A stretch of 64,000 nt of DNA, from the NCBI GenBank assembly GCA_037724045.1, contig JBBJOW010000013.1, forward strand, positions 1-64,000. The letters are read 5' to 3'. This document shows, piece after piece, positions 48,710-57,128 of the stretch; within the stretch, counting starts at the first letter, position 1; every line of letters begins with the position of its first letter. The position numbers and the translations under genes were made by a program. This stretch comes from DATLGB01 sp037724045. GTDB lineage: Bacteria; Actinomycetota; Thermoleophilia; Solirubrobacterales; Solirubrobacteraceae. The notes below the pieces were generated by a model. It did not search any database, was not told the origin of the DNA, and saw nothing but the letters and a program-made list of their open reading frames with translations.

Positions 48710-49908
48710 GGCTCGCCCTCGTCCTCGCTCTCGTCCTCTGCCTGGCGCCGGCCGCCGCTGCGGCCCCGCCGCCGGAGATCGCCGCGCCCGAGGCCATCGC
48801 CCTCGAGGCGACGACCGGCGACGTCATCTTCGAGAAGGACGCCGACACCCGGCGCCCGATGGCGTCCACCACGAAGCTGATGACCGCCCTGATCGTCCTC
48901 GAGCAGGCCGATCTCAAGGACGTCGTCACCGCGCCGCGCTACGACGGCCTGTCGGTGGAGACGGTCATGCGGCTCGTGCCCGGGGAGAAGATCACCGTCC
49001 ACGACCTGCTGCGCGGTCTGCTGCTCGTGTCCGCCAACGACGCCGCCTTCACCTTGGCCAAGCACGTTGGCGGCTCCGTACCGTCCTTCGTGCGGATGAT
49101 GAACCGCCGGGCGCAGCAGCTCGGCCTACAGAACACGAGCTACGCCAACCCGATCGGCCTCGACGACGCGGCGAACTACTCCACCGCGCGCGACCTCGCC
49201 ACGCTGACGGTGGAGCTGCGCAAGAGCCGCGTCTTCCGGCGCATCGTCAACGCCACCGACCTCGCGACGCGCTCCGGGAACCCCCGCACGCTCGCCAACC
49301 GCAACGCGCTCGTCACCGAGTACGGCTGGGTCAACGGCGTCAAGACGGGGACCACGCTCGACGCGGGCTACGTGCTGGTCGCCTCGGGCAACAAGAACGA
49401 CGTCCCGATCGTCTCGGTGGTGATGGGCGCGACCGACGAGGCCGCGCGCGACGACCAGTCGGTGGCGCTGCTCAACTACGGCTTCTCGAAGTTCAAGTTC
49501 AAGCGGCTCACCGTGGAGAACGACCGCAGCAAGGGGATGATCCCGATCCGCCACCGTGCTGGTGCCGAGCTACCGGTCGTCTACGGCGCCACCGTGCGCC
49601 AGGTGCTGCGCAAGAAGGCCGACACCAAGGTCGAGGTGTCGCTGCCCGCCGAGGTGGAAGGACCCGTCGACTACCACGAGCCGGTCGGTGAGGCGGTCGT
49701 GAGCGTCGATGGCGAGACGGTTGCCACCGTGCCGCTGCTCGCCGCGCTCGAGGTGCCCGCGACCGGCTTCGGCCGCCGTGTGCAGAACGTCCTCACGCAG
49801 CCGTGGTCGCTCGTCGCACTGGGCGTCGTCCTGCTGCTGGCGACCCTGCTCACCCAGCGACGCCGTCCGGCGCAACGGCGCCGGACGCGCGGGGAGACGG
49901 CGGCGTGA
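48706..49908 (+). CDS. dac: D-alanyl-D-alanine carboxypeptidase (S11)
   Basis: A 400-residue low-molecular-weight penicillin-binding protein that trims the terminal D-Ala from peptidoglycan. It has a signal peptide (1-20), the serine motif STTK (Ser54, Lys57), SAN (109-111) and KTG in NGVKTGTT, a beta-rich second domain, and a C-terminal membrane helix followed by an Arg-rich end. The gene is coupled by GTGA both upstream and downstream. Confidence 0.94.
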   Translation: MRLALVLALVLCLAPAAAAAPPPEIAAPEAIALEATTGDVIFEKDADTRRPMASTTKLMTALIVLEQADLKDVVTAPRYDGLSVETVMRLVPGEKITVHDLLRGLLLVSANDAAFTLAKHVGGSVPSFVRMMNRRAQQLGLQNTSYANPIGLDDAANYSTARDLATLTVELRKSRVFRRIVNATDLATRSGNPRTLANRNALVTEYGWVNGVKTGTTLDAGYVLVASGNKNDVPIVSVVMGATDEAARDDQSVALLNYGFSKFKFKRLTVENDRSKGMIPIRHRAGAELPVVYGATVRQVLRKKADTKVEVSLPAEVEGPVDYHEPVGEAVVSVDGETVATVPLLAALEVPATGFGRRVQNVLTQPWSLVALGVVLLLATLLTQRRRPAQRRRTRGETAA

Positions 49909-50876
49909 TCATCACGGTGACCCTCAACGCCGCCATCGACAAGACGATGGCGGTGCCGAACTTCCAGCCCGGCCGGCGCCACCGCACCATCGACCAGACC
50001 ACGACGCCCGGCGGCAAGGGCGTCAACATCGCGCGCGTGCTCAAGCGGCTCGGGCAGCCGGTGATCGCCACGGGCCTGGCCGGCGGCGCCACGGGGACGC
50101 GGATCGTCGAGCAGCTCACGGAGATGTCCGTGTTGTGCGACTTCGTCCGCATCCCGGAGGAGTCGCGCACCAACACCGCGCTGATCGATCCGACGACCGG
50201 CCAGCAGACCGAGGTCAACGAGCGCGGCCCGCACGTGGGCGAACGCGAGATGGCGCTGTTCAGCGAGAAGCTCCTGTACCTGGCCAAGGGCGCGTCCATG
50301 TGCGTGTTCGCGGGCTCGCTGCCGCGCGGCGTGGACGTCGACGTCTACGGCGGGCTGATCCGGGAGCTGCGCCGCCTCGGCGTGCAGACGGTGGTCGACA
50401 CGGACGGCGACCCGCTGCTGCGCGCCGTGCGCGCCGAGCCCGACGTGATCTCCCCGAACGTGCTCGAGGCCGAGGAGCTCGTCGGCCACGAGTTCAACGA
50501 CGACACCGACCAGATCTTCGCCCTGCGCGAGATGGTGGACCTCGGGGCGCGCGAGGCGATCATGACCGTTCCCAGCGGCTGCGTGGCCCAGGTCGCGCCC
50601 CTCCAGAGCACCGTGCTGCCGCGCCTGTACCGCGTCACCACGCCGGCGCTGGAGACGACGGCCTCCATCGGTTCCGGCGACGCGTTCCTGGCCGGATACG
50701 TGGCGGCGCGCTACCTCGGGCGCCCGGCGCCGGACTGCCTGGCCTACGGTGTCGCCGCCGGCGCGGAGTCCACCCAGCACCTCGGCGCGGGCGTCGTCGA
50801 GCTCGAAGCGGTGGAGCGGCGCGTGGCCGAGGTCGAGGTGCTGCGGATCGACGATCCCGCACTTTCCGTGCGCTAG
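49905..50876 (+). CDS. PfkB-family sugar kinase (1-phosphofructokinase-like)
   Basis: A 323-residue ribokinase-family enzyme of the hexose phosphate group. N-terminal markers are ITVTLNAAIDKTM and TPGGKGVNIARVLKRLG; the anion hole/catalytic Asp motif is SIGSGDAFLAGYVA. The NAAIDKT start is typical of 1-phosphofructokinase and tagatose-6-phosphate kinase. GTG start overlaps the dac stop, and GGGGAG lies upstream. No PTS genes are nearby, so the substrate is uncertain. Confidence 0.88.
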   Translation: MIITVTLNAAIDKTMAVPNFQPGRRHRTIDQTTTPGGKGVNIARVLKRLGQPVIATGLAGGATGTRIVEQLTEMSVLCDFVRIPEESRTNTALIDPTTGQQTEVNERGPHVGEREMALFSEKLLYLAKGASMCVFAGSLPRGVDVDVYGGLIRELRRLGVQTVVDTDGDPLLRAVRAEPDVISPNVLEAEELVGHEFNDDTDQIFALREMVDLGAREAIMTVPSGCVAQVAPLQSTVLPRLYRVTTPALETTASIGSGDAFLAGYVAARYLGRPAPDCLAYGVAAGAESTQHLGAGVVELEAVERRVAEVEVLRIDDPALSVR

Positions 50877-50945
50877 CGTCGAGCCTCCGCCATTTCGGGG
50901 GTCTGAGGCACCGTTCCCGTCCGCCCTGACACCTAGGATTCCGCC

Positions 50946-52151
50946 ATGGAAGTAGAGATTGGCCGAGGCAAGAAGGCGCGCCGCGCCTACGGATTCGACG
51001 AGATAGCGATCGTCCCGTCCCGGCGGACCCGGGACCCTGACGACGTCGACATCTCGTGGACGCTGGGGCCGTACCGCTTCGACCTGCCGCTGCTGGCGTC
51101 GGCGATGGACGGCGTCGTGTCGCCGGAGACTTCGCGGGAAATAGGTCGCTTGGGCGGGCTGGCGGTTCTCAACCTCGAGGGGATCTTCACGCGCTACGAG
51201 GACGCGGAGAATCAGCTCGCGCGCATCGCGCAGCTGCCCAAGGCGGAGGCCACGCGCGAGATGCAGGCCATCTACGAGGAGCCGGTGAAGCCGGAGCTGA
51301 TCACCCAGCGCATCCAGGAGATCAAGGCCTCCGGCGTGGTCACCGCCGCCTCGCTGACGCCGCAGAAGGTCTCGAGGTACTACGAATTGGCGTTGGACGC
51401 CGGCCTCGACGTGATGGTCATCCAGGGCACCGTCGTGTCGGCGGAGCACGTCTCCGCGGACCCGGAGCGCCCGCCGCTGAACCTCAAGGAGTTCATCGCC
51501 GAGCTGCCCGTGCCCGTAATCGTCGGCGGCTGCGCGAGCTACCACACCGGCCTGCACCTGATGCGCACCGGCGCGGCTGGCGTGCTCGTCGGCGTCGGCC
51601 CGGGCGCGGCGTGCACGACGCGCGGCGTGCTCGGCATCGGCGTGCCGCAGGCGACCGCGATCGCCGACGTCGCCGCCGCCCGCTCCCAGAACATGCTCGA
51701 GACGGGCGAGTACGTGCGCGTGATCGCCGACGGCGGCATGCGCAACGGCGGGGACATCTCCAAGGCGATCGCCTGCGGGGCGGACGCGGTGATGATCGGC
51801 TCGCCGCTGGCGCGCGGCTACGAGGCACCGGGCCACGGCTACCACTGGGGGATGGCGACCTTCCACCCGACGCTGCCGCGCGGCGCCCGCGTGCAGACCG
51901 TCCAGAACGGGACGCTGCAGGAGATCATCGCCGGGCCCGCGCACGAGAACGACGGCTCCTTCAACCTCATGGGCGCCCTGCGCACCGCGATGGCGACCGC
52001 CGGATACCGCGACATCGCGGAGTTCAACCGCGCGGAGCTGATCATCGCCCCGGCGCTGCAGTCCGAGGGCAAGCACCTCCAGCGCGATCAGCAGGTCGGC
52101 ATGGCCAACCGCGCCGTCGCCCGCGACGCCCCGGATCGCATTCCGGCCTGA
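50946..52151 (+). CDS. guaB3: GuaB3-family IMP dehydrogenase-related protein
   Basis: A 401-residue protein of the GuaB3 family related to IMP dehydrogenase, with no CBS domains. It opens MEVEIGRGKKARRAYGFDEI and has PLLASAMDGVVSP, VGPGAACTTRGVLGIGVPQA with the cysteine at the catalytic loop, and DGGMRNGGDISKAIACGADA. In actinobacteria this paralogue usually accompanies a genuine GuaB, so its own reaction is unsettled. TGA overlaps the guaA ATG (TGATG), which supports a role in GMP synthesis. Confidence 0.93.
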   Translation: MEVEIGRGKKARRAYGFDEIAIVPSRRTRDPDDVDISWTLGPYRFDLPLLASAMDGVVSPETSREIGRLGGLAVLNLEGIFTRYEDAENQLARIAQLPKAEATREMQAIYEEPVKPELITQRIQEIKASGVVTAASLTPQKVSRYYELALDAGLDVMVIQGTVVSAEHVSADPERPPLNLKEFIAELPVPVIVGGCASYHTGLHLMRTGAAGVLVGVGPGAACTTRGVLGIGVPQATAIADVAAARSQNMLETGEYVRVIADGGMRNGGDISKAIACGADAVMIGSPLARGYEAPGHGYHWGMATFHPTLPRGARVQTVQNGTLQEIIAGPAHENDGSFNLMGALRTAMATAGYRDIAEFNRAELIIAPALQSEGKHLQRDQQVGMANRAVARDAPDRIPA

Positions 52152-53770
52152 TGTCGGACGTCGTGTCGCTTGGGCCGGACTCGGGCGTCGCGCCCGACCA
52201 GGCCGTCGAGGAGCTCGAGCTCGAGCGGCGGGTCGCGCACGACGAGGTCGTGGTGCTCGACTACGGCGGCCAGTACTCGCAGCTGATCGCGCGCCGCGTG
52301 CGTGAGTGCGGCGTCTTCAGCGAGCTGCTCCCGCATCACGTGGGGGTGGAGGAGGTGCGCCGCCGCAAGCCGCGCGGGCTGATCCTCTCCGGCGGGCCCG
52401 CCTCGGTGTACGCGGAAGGCGCGCCGCGCATGGATCCGGCGCTGCTGGAGCTCGGGATCCCCGTGCTGGGCATCTGCTACGGCATGCAGGCGATCGTCCT
52501 CGAGCTCGGCGGCAAGGTCGAGGGCGCGGAGATCGGCGAGTTCGGCCGGTCTCGCCTCACGGTCACCGAGACCGGCCGGTTGCTCGCGGGCCAGCCCGCT
52601 GACCAGGCGTGCTGGATGAGTCACCGCGACACGGTCTACGAGCCGCCGCCGGGCTTCACCGCGCTCGCGAGCTCCTCGGAGTCCCCGGTCGCCGCCATGG
52701 AGGACGCCGAGCGCGGCATCTACGGCATCCAGTACCACCCGGAGGTCGTCCACACCCCGTACGGCCAGCAGGTGCTCACGACCTTCCTCAAGGAGATCAG
52801 CGGCTGCGACCGCTCGTGGAGCCCGGGGTCGATCATCGACGAGCAGATCAGGCGCATCCGCGCGCAGGTGGGCGACGCCCGCGTCATCTGCGGGCTGTCG
52901 GGCGGCGTGGACTCCAGCGTGGCCGCGCTGCTCGTGCACCGCGCGGTCGGGGACCAGCTCACCTGCGTCTTCGTCGATCACGGGCTCATGCGCCACAACG
53001 AGGGCGAGCAGGTCATCTCCGCCTTCCGCGACGTCTTCAAGGTGCCCCTGGTGGCCGTGGACGCCGAGGACCGCTTTCTCAAGCGCCTCGCCGGCCTGTC
53101 GGACCCCGAGGCCAAGCGCAAGGCGATCGGCGCCGAGTTCATCCGCGTCTTCGAGGAGGAGGCGGCCAGGCTCGGGGACGCGAAGTTCCTCGTCCAGGGC
53201 ACGCTGTACTCCGACGTGATCGAGTCCGGTGGCGGGACCGGCGCGGCGACGATCAAGTCCCACCACAACGTGGGCGGCCTGCCCGACGACCTCGAGTTCG
53301 ACCTCGTCGAGCCGCTGCGCGCGCTGTTCAAGGACGAGGTCCGCGCCGTCGGCGCCGAGCTCGGCCTGCCCGAACGCCTGGTCTGGCGCCAGCCCTTCCC
53401 GGGCCCCGGCCTGGCCATCCGCATCGTCGGGGGCGAGGCGACGAAGGCGCGCCTGGACACGCTGCGCGCCTGCGACGCGATCCTGCAGGACGAGATCCGC
53501 AAAGCCGGCCTGTACCGCGAGCTGTGGCAGTCCTTCTGCGTGCTGCCAGACATCCGCACCGTCGGCGTGCAGGGCGACGAGCGCACCTACGGCTACGTGG
53601 TCGCCATCCGCGCCGTCACCTCCGACGACGCGATGACCGCCGACTGGGCCCGCTTGCCGTACGACCTGCTCGAGCAGATCGCCTCGCGCATGATCAACGA
53701 GGTCCGCGAGGTCAACCGCGTCGTGCTCGACATCACGTCGAAGCCGCCGGGAACCATCGAATGGGAATAA
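52151..53770 (+). CDS. guaA: GMP synthase (glutamine-hydrolysing)
   Basis: A 539-residue enzyme with an N-terminal class I glutaminase (Cys109 in LGICYGMQ, His in GIQYHPEV) and an ATP pyrophosphatase domain with P-loop ICGLSGGVDSSVAAL, then a dimerisation domain ending KPPGTIEWE, typical of GuaA. A 30-residue acidic N-terminal extension precedes the glutaminase domain. It is translationally coupled to guaB3. Confidence 0.97.
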   Translation: MSDVVSLGPDSGVAPDQAVEELELERRVAHDEVVVLDYGGQYSQLIARRVRECGVFSELLPHHVGVEEVRRRKPRGLILSGGPASVYAEGAPRMDPALLELGIPVLGICYGMQAIVLELGGKVEGAEIGEFGRSRLTVTETGRLLAGQPADQACWMSHRDTVYEPPPGFTALASSSESPVAAMEDAERGIYGIQYHPEVVHTPYGQQVLTTFLKEISGCDRSWSPGSIIDEQIRRIRAQVGDARVICGLSGGVDSSVAALLVHRAVGDQLTCVFVDHGLMRHNEGEQVISAFRDVFKVPLVAVDAEDRFLKRLAGLSDPEAKRKAIGAEFIRVFEEEAARLGDAKFLVQGTLYSDVIESGGGTGAATIKSHHNVGGLPDDLEFDLVEPLRALFKDEVRAVGAELGLPERLVWRQPFPGPGLAIRIVGGEATKARLDTLRACDAILQDEIRKAGLYRELWQSFCVLPDIRTVGVQGDERTYGYVVAIRAVTSDDAMTADWARLPYDLLEQIASRMINEVREVNRVVLDITSKPPGTIEWE

Positions 53771-53787
53771 TCATGCATCCCGCGCTA

Positions 53788-53862
53788 CGCATTCTGACGG
53801 CGTCCTCAGGGGTGGCCCGTACGTTCGTACTGTGCCACCCCTTGCGTCCTGGTCAGAATGCG
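53788..53862 (+). terminator. Large stem-loop after guaA
   Basis: Outer arms of 11 bp (CGCATTCTGAC at 53788-53798 and its complement at 53852-53862) and inner arms GGGGTGGC/GCCACCCC enclose a small loop. The direct word GCGTCCT occurs in both sides of the internal loop. It begins 17 bp past the guaA stop and is the best terminator candidate of the gua operon. Confidence 0.65.
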
Positions 53863-53873
53863 TTCGCGGGCGC

Positions 53874-54185
53874 ATGATGACTCCCATACCGCTTCAAGGG
53901 TCGACCGTCGAGAACCTTTGGGCCCAGGCTCGCGAGCTCACGGAGCGCGCCGCGGCCGAGGCCGACCATGCCGCGCTGCGTCGGGCGCTGGTGATCCTCG
54001 CCGTTGCCGGGTCGGGCAGCGACCCCGTGGAGTTCCGCAAGCTCACCGAGGCTGCTGCCGCCGCGTCGGTGCGGCTGGCCTTCGCTGACCCCCAGCCGCT
54101 CTTCGACGCCGCCGCCGCGCTGGTGGCCCAGGACGACTACCCGGCGCGGGAGGCCATCGTCCTCGCTCCGGGCCGCGACCGCTGA
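53874..54185 (+). CDS. Hypothetical protein
   Basis: A 103-residue helical, alanine-rich soluble protein (NLWAQARELTERAAAEADHA, then LFDAAAALVAQDDYPAREAI). No family was recognised. Start is one of two adjacent ATGs (53874 or 53877); an upstream in-frame ATG lies inside the preceding hairpin. The stop is followed by one base and then the arm of the gap-spanning palindrome, so the original downstream context is uncertain. Confidence 0.5.
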   Translation: MMTPIPLQGSTVENLWAQARELTERAAAEADHAALRRALVILAVAGSGSDPVEFRKLTEAAAAASVRLAFADPQPLFDAAAALVAQDDYPAREAIVLAPGRDR

Positions 54186-54186
54186 G

Positions 54187-54248
54187 GCCGAAGTCGTCCA
54201 AAGTCCGGATGGNNNNNNNNNNCCATCCGGACTTTGGACGACTTCGGC
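54187..54248. repeat. Repeat family C, copy 1, interrupted by a 10-N gap
   Basis: Two perfect 26-bp inverted arms (54187-54212 and 54223-54248) flank ten Ns. The right arm and following bases match the stem-loop at 63867-63889 in 23 of 24 positions (TCCGGACTYTGGACGACTTC then GGCGG). The gap falls at the centre of the palindrome, where sequencing and assembly often fail. The real loop sequence and the continuity of the two sides are therefore unproven. Confidence 0.75.
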
Positions 54249-54273
54249 GGCGGTCAGGCGACGCCGACGCCGC

Positions 54274-54426
54274 TCGCTGGACCAGCTCGGCGTGCAGGCC
54301 GCGGGCATCGGCGCGACCTTCGTCTTCATGTTCGTCATCTCGTACGTGACCTTCGGGCTGCCGGAGCAGTTCATCGCCTCCCAGGACGTCGAATCCGAGC
54401 TTGGAGGCCTCCTGCGAGAGCCGTAG
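54274..54426 (+). pseudogene. C-terminal remnant of an ammonium transporter
   Basis: A short frame encodes QLGVQAAGIGATFVFMFVIS and YVTFGL, which corresponds to the last transmembrane helix of Amt-type ammonium transporters, followed by LPEQFIASQDVE, like an Amt tail with part of the cytoplasmic loop missing. The rest of the gene is absent, and the fragment starts just right of the 10-N gap. It may be a true remnant or result from loss of sequence at the gap. Confidence 0.5.
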
Positions 54427-54472
54427 GGTCGCTACAGTGCTGCGTCGCCCGGGGGTGACCCTGGGCTTCGCT

Positions 54473-54910
54473 ATGAAGACCTACGTCGCCACCCCCGCAG
54501 ACCGAGAGCGCAACTGGGTGCTCGTCGACGCCGCAGGCCAGAACCTCGGCCGTCTGTCGACCCAGCTCGCCGACATGCTGCGCGGCAAGAACAAGCCCAC
54601 CTACACGCCGCACTGCGACGTCGGTGACTTCGTCGTCGTGATCAACGCAGAGAAGATCACGGTGACGGGCAACAAGCGCAACGAGAAGCGTTACTACCGC
54701 CACTCGGGCTACCCGGGCGGGATCAGGAGTCGCACGCTCAACGAGATGCTCGAGCGCCGGCCGGAAGAGGTCATCCGGATCGCCGTGAAGGGCATGCTGC
54801 CGCGCAACCGCATGGCGCGCAAGCAGATCACCAAGCTGAAGGTCTACGCCGGGCCCGAGCACCCGCACGCCGCCCAGGCACCGACCACGATCGAGGTCAC
54901 CACCCGATGA
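54473..54910 (+). CDS. rplM: 50S ribosomal protein L13
   Basis: A 145-residue L13: MKTYVATPADRERNWVLVDA, GRLSTQLADMLRGKNKP, YRHSGYPGGIR and AVKGMLPRN are all standard. It overlaps rpsI by 4 bp (ATGA), the usual L13-S9 operon order. Confidence 0.97.
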   Translation: MKTYVATPADRERNWVLVDAAGQNLGRLSTQLADMLRGKNKPTYTPHCDVGDFVVVINAEKITVTGNKRNEKRYYRHSGYPGGIRSRTLNEMLERRPEEVIRIAVKGMLPRNRMARKQITKLKVYAGPEHPHAAQAPTTIEVTTR

Positions 54911-55794
54911 CGGACGAAGAGCAGGCGAAGCGAAGCGCCGCCGATGACGAGCCCGAAGGGCTCGGCCAAGCAGAGAACGGCGAAGTCGAGGAGCCGGCGG
55001 AGCTCGCGGCGGAGGACGTCGTCGGAGGCGGCGAGCAGCCGACCGAGCGCCAGCAGGAGCGCGAGCAGGCGATCGTCGACGAGCCCGTCGCCGAGTCCGA
55101 AGAGGAGGCGAAGCGAAGCGCCGCCGGTGGTGAGCCCGAAGGGCGAGACCGAGGGCTCGCCGAGACTACGGAAGCGACTCAGGACGGTTCCCCGGCGGCC
55201 AACGACGAGGAGACCGACGAGCCTGCGGACGAGACGCCCCGCGTCAAGCCCGAGATCCCCGGCATGGACCTCGAGCCCGACTTCGCGTCCGCCGAGGACC
55301 GGCCGATCTCCTACTCCGAGGATGAGGAGCCCGAGGCCGACGAGGAGGCCGAGGAGGAGGACACCTTCTCTCAGCCGATCGCCAACGCGTCGATCGACCT
55401 CGGCGCCGACGCGCGCTACCGCGCCACCGGCAAGCGCAAGACCGCCGTCGCCCGCGTGATCCTCAAGCCCGGCACCGGCGCGTACCTGATCAACGGCCGC
55501 ACGCTGGACGTCTACTTCCCGCGCGTCACCCTGCAGCGCAACATCCGCCAGCCGCTGGAGACCGTCGGCTTCGAAGACCGCATGGACGTCATCGCGACGA
55601 TGCACGGCGGCGGGGTGTCGGCGCAGGCCGGCGCGCTGCGCCACGGCGTCTCGCGGGCACTGCTGGAGGCCGACCCGAACCTGCGTGGCGAGCTCAAGCG
55701 CCGTGGCTTCCTGACGCGCGACGCGCGCGCCAAGGAGCGCAAGAAGGCCGGGCTCAAGAAGGCCCGTAAGCGGCCGCAGTTCAGCAAGCGCTGA
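54907..55794 (+). CDS. rpsI: 30S ribosomal protein S9 with long acidic N-terminal extension
   Basis: A 295-residue S9. The conserved S9 domain fills only the last 125 or so residues (YRATGKRKTAVARVIL to KARKRPQFSKR), with the full C-terminal KR tail that reaches tRNA in the P site. The first 165 residues are very acidic and probably disordered. They contain two similar segments (EEQAKRSAADDEPEG and EEEAKRSAAGGEPEG) encoded by DNA repeats of 46 bp that match at 42 positions (54916-54961 and 55099-55144). Start is ATG overlapping the rplM stop. Bacterial S9 is usually about 130 residues. Confidence 0.95.
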   Translation: MTDEEQAKRSAADDEPEGLGQAENGEVEEPAELAAEDVVGGGEQPTERQQEREQAIVDEPVAESEEEAKRSAAGGEPEGRDRGLAETTEATQDGSPAANDEETDEPADETPRVKPEIPGMDLEPDFASAEDRPISYSEDEEPEADEEAEEEDTFSQPIANASIDLGADARYRATGKRKTAVARVILKPGTGAYLINGRTLDVYFPRVTLQRNIRQPLETVGFEDRMDVIATMHGGGVSAQAGALRHGVSRALLEADPNLRGELKRRGFLTRDARAKERKKAGLKKARKRPQFSKR

Positions 55795-57101
55795 ACGCGC
55801 CCGCGCCGGCCAGGCGACTCTTCGGCACGGACGGCGTCCGCGGTGTCGCGGGCGTCTTCCTCACGGCTGAGCTCGCGCTGTCGCTCGCCCGCGCGGCGAC
55901 CGCGCGCATCGGCGGCACGCCGCGGGTCCTCATCATCCGCGACACCCGCGAGTCGGGTGAGATGCTCGAGGCCGCGGTGTCGGCCGGCGTGGCCCAGGCC
56001 GGCGGTGAGGCATTGCTCGGCGGCGTGCTCCCGACGCCCGCGGCACCGCTGCTGATCGGCCGCTACGGCTTCGACGCCGCGGTGGTCATCTCCGCCTCGC
56101 ACAACCCGTACCGCGACAACGGCATCAAGTTCTTCGGCGGCGACGGCTTCAAGCTCTCCGACGCCGTCGAGGCGGAGATCGAGGCAGCGCTCGCCGCGCC
56201 GGCCGCGCCGGCCGCGCAGATCGGCCGCGTGCGCCAGTTCCACGGTGCGCTGGAGGACTATCTGCGCGCGCTGCACGAGCGCTTCGCAGCCCTCGACCTG
56301 ACTGGACGCCGGGTCGCCCTGGACTGCGCCAACGGCGCGGCTCACCGCGCCGCCCCGGAGATCTTCCGCCGCCTTGGGGCGCAGGTCACGGTGCTCGCCG
56401 ACGCGCCCGACGGGCGCAACATCAACGACGGCTGCGGGTCGACGCACCTCGCCGACCTCGTCGCGCTCATGCGCGAGGGCGGACACGACGCGGGCTTCGC
56501 GTTCGACGGCGACGCTGATCGCGTCCTCGCGGTCGACCGGCACGGAGCCGTGGTCGACGGCGACGAGCTGATCGCCCTCGCCGCCACGCATCGGGGCGTG
56601 CCCGGCGTCGCGGTCACCGTGATGACCAACTACGGCTTCCACACCGCCATGGCCGCTGCCGGCATCGAGGTCGCGACCACCGGCGTGGGGGACCGCTACG
56701 TGCTGACGGAGCTGCGCGAGCGCGGCTGGGCGCTCGGCGGCGAGCAGTCGGGCCACATCATCGACATGGACTTCGTGCCGTCGGGAGACGGGACGGCCGC
56801 CGCGCTGCTCGCCCTGGAGGCGCTGGGCGAGACCGACCTCGCCGATCGCCACGCCATGGAGAAGCTGCCCCAGACGCTGGTCAACGTGCGCGTGCCCGAC
56901 CGTGCGGCCTTCGCCGGCGCCGCCGGCGTCCAGGCGCTGATCGCCGCCGAGCATGCCGCGCTCGAAGGCCGTGGTCGCGTGCTCGTGCGCCCGAGCGGGA
57001 CTGAGCCGCTCGTCCGCGTGATGGTCGAGGCGCCGAGCGCCGAGGAGGCTGACGCCGTCTGCGGTCGAATCGTGGACGCAGTCAGTTCGTCCCTAAGCTG
57101 A
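55791..57101 (+). CDS. glmM: Phosphoglucosamine mutase, apparent CTG start
   Basis: A 436-residue enzyme that converts glucosamine-6-P to glucosamine-1-P for UDP-GlcNAc. Family motifs: RRLFGTDGVRGVAG, the phosphoserine loop VISASHNPYRDNG (Ser103), metal site DGDADR and phosphate-binding RPSGTEPLVRVM. The first in-frame ATG (55962) would remove the FGTDGVRG motif. Upstream a TAA at 55767 blocks the frame, and the only plausible initiator is CTG at 55791, which overlaps the rpsI TGA as CTGA, in the same geometry as the ATGA/GTGA overlaps elsewhere. A sequencing error is the alternative. Confidence 0.93.
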   Translation: MNAPAPARRLFGTDGVRGVAGVFLTAELALSLARAATARIGGTPRVLIIRDTRESGEMLEAAVSAGVAQAGGEALLGGVLPTPAAPLLIGRYGFDAAVVISASHNPYRDNGIKFFGGDGFKLSDAVEAEIEAALAAPAAPAAQIGRVRQFHGALEDYLRALHERFAALDLTGRRVALDCANGAAHRAAPEIFRRLGAQVTVLADAPDGRNINDGCGSTHLADLVALMREGGHDAGFAFDGDADRVLAVDRHGAVVDGDELIALAATHRGVPGVAVTVMTNYGFHTAMAAAGIEVATTGVGDRYVLTELRERGWALGGEQSGHIIDMDFVPSGDGTAAALLALEALGETDLADRHAMEKLPQTLVNVRVPDRAAFAGAAGVQALIAAEHAALEGRGRVLVRPSGTEPLVRVMVEAPSAEEADAVCGRIVDAVSSSLS

Positions 57102-57128
57102 AGCGCCCGGCCGGAAGGAGGCAGCGCC

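Noticed and set aside
54207..54228. Perfect palindrome at the N gap as a CRISPR or attachment site
   Set aside because: Only one pair of arms is present, without spacers or an integrase gene; a second stem-loop copy in cca shows that it is a dispersed hairpin.
57102..57128. Possible glmS ribozyme or leader switch
   Set aside because: The space between glmM and glmS is 27 bp, too short for that ribozyme.
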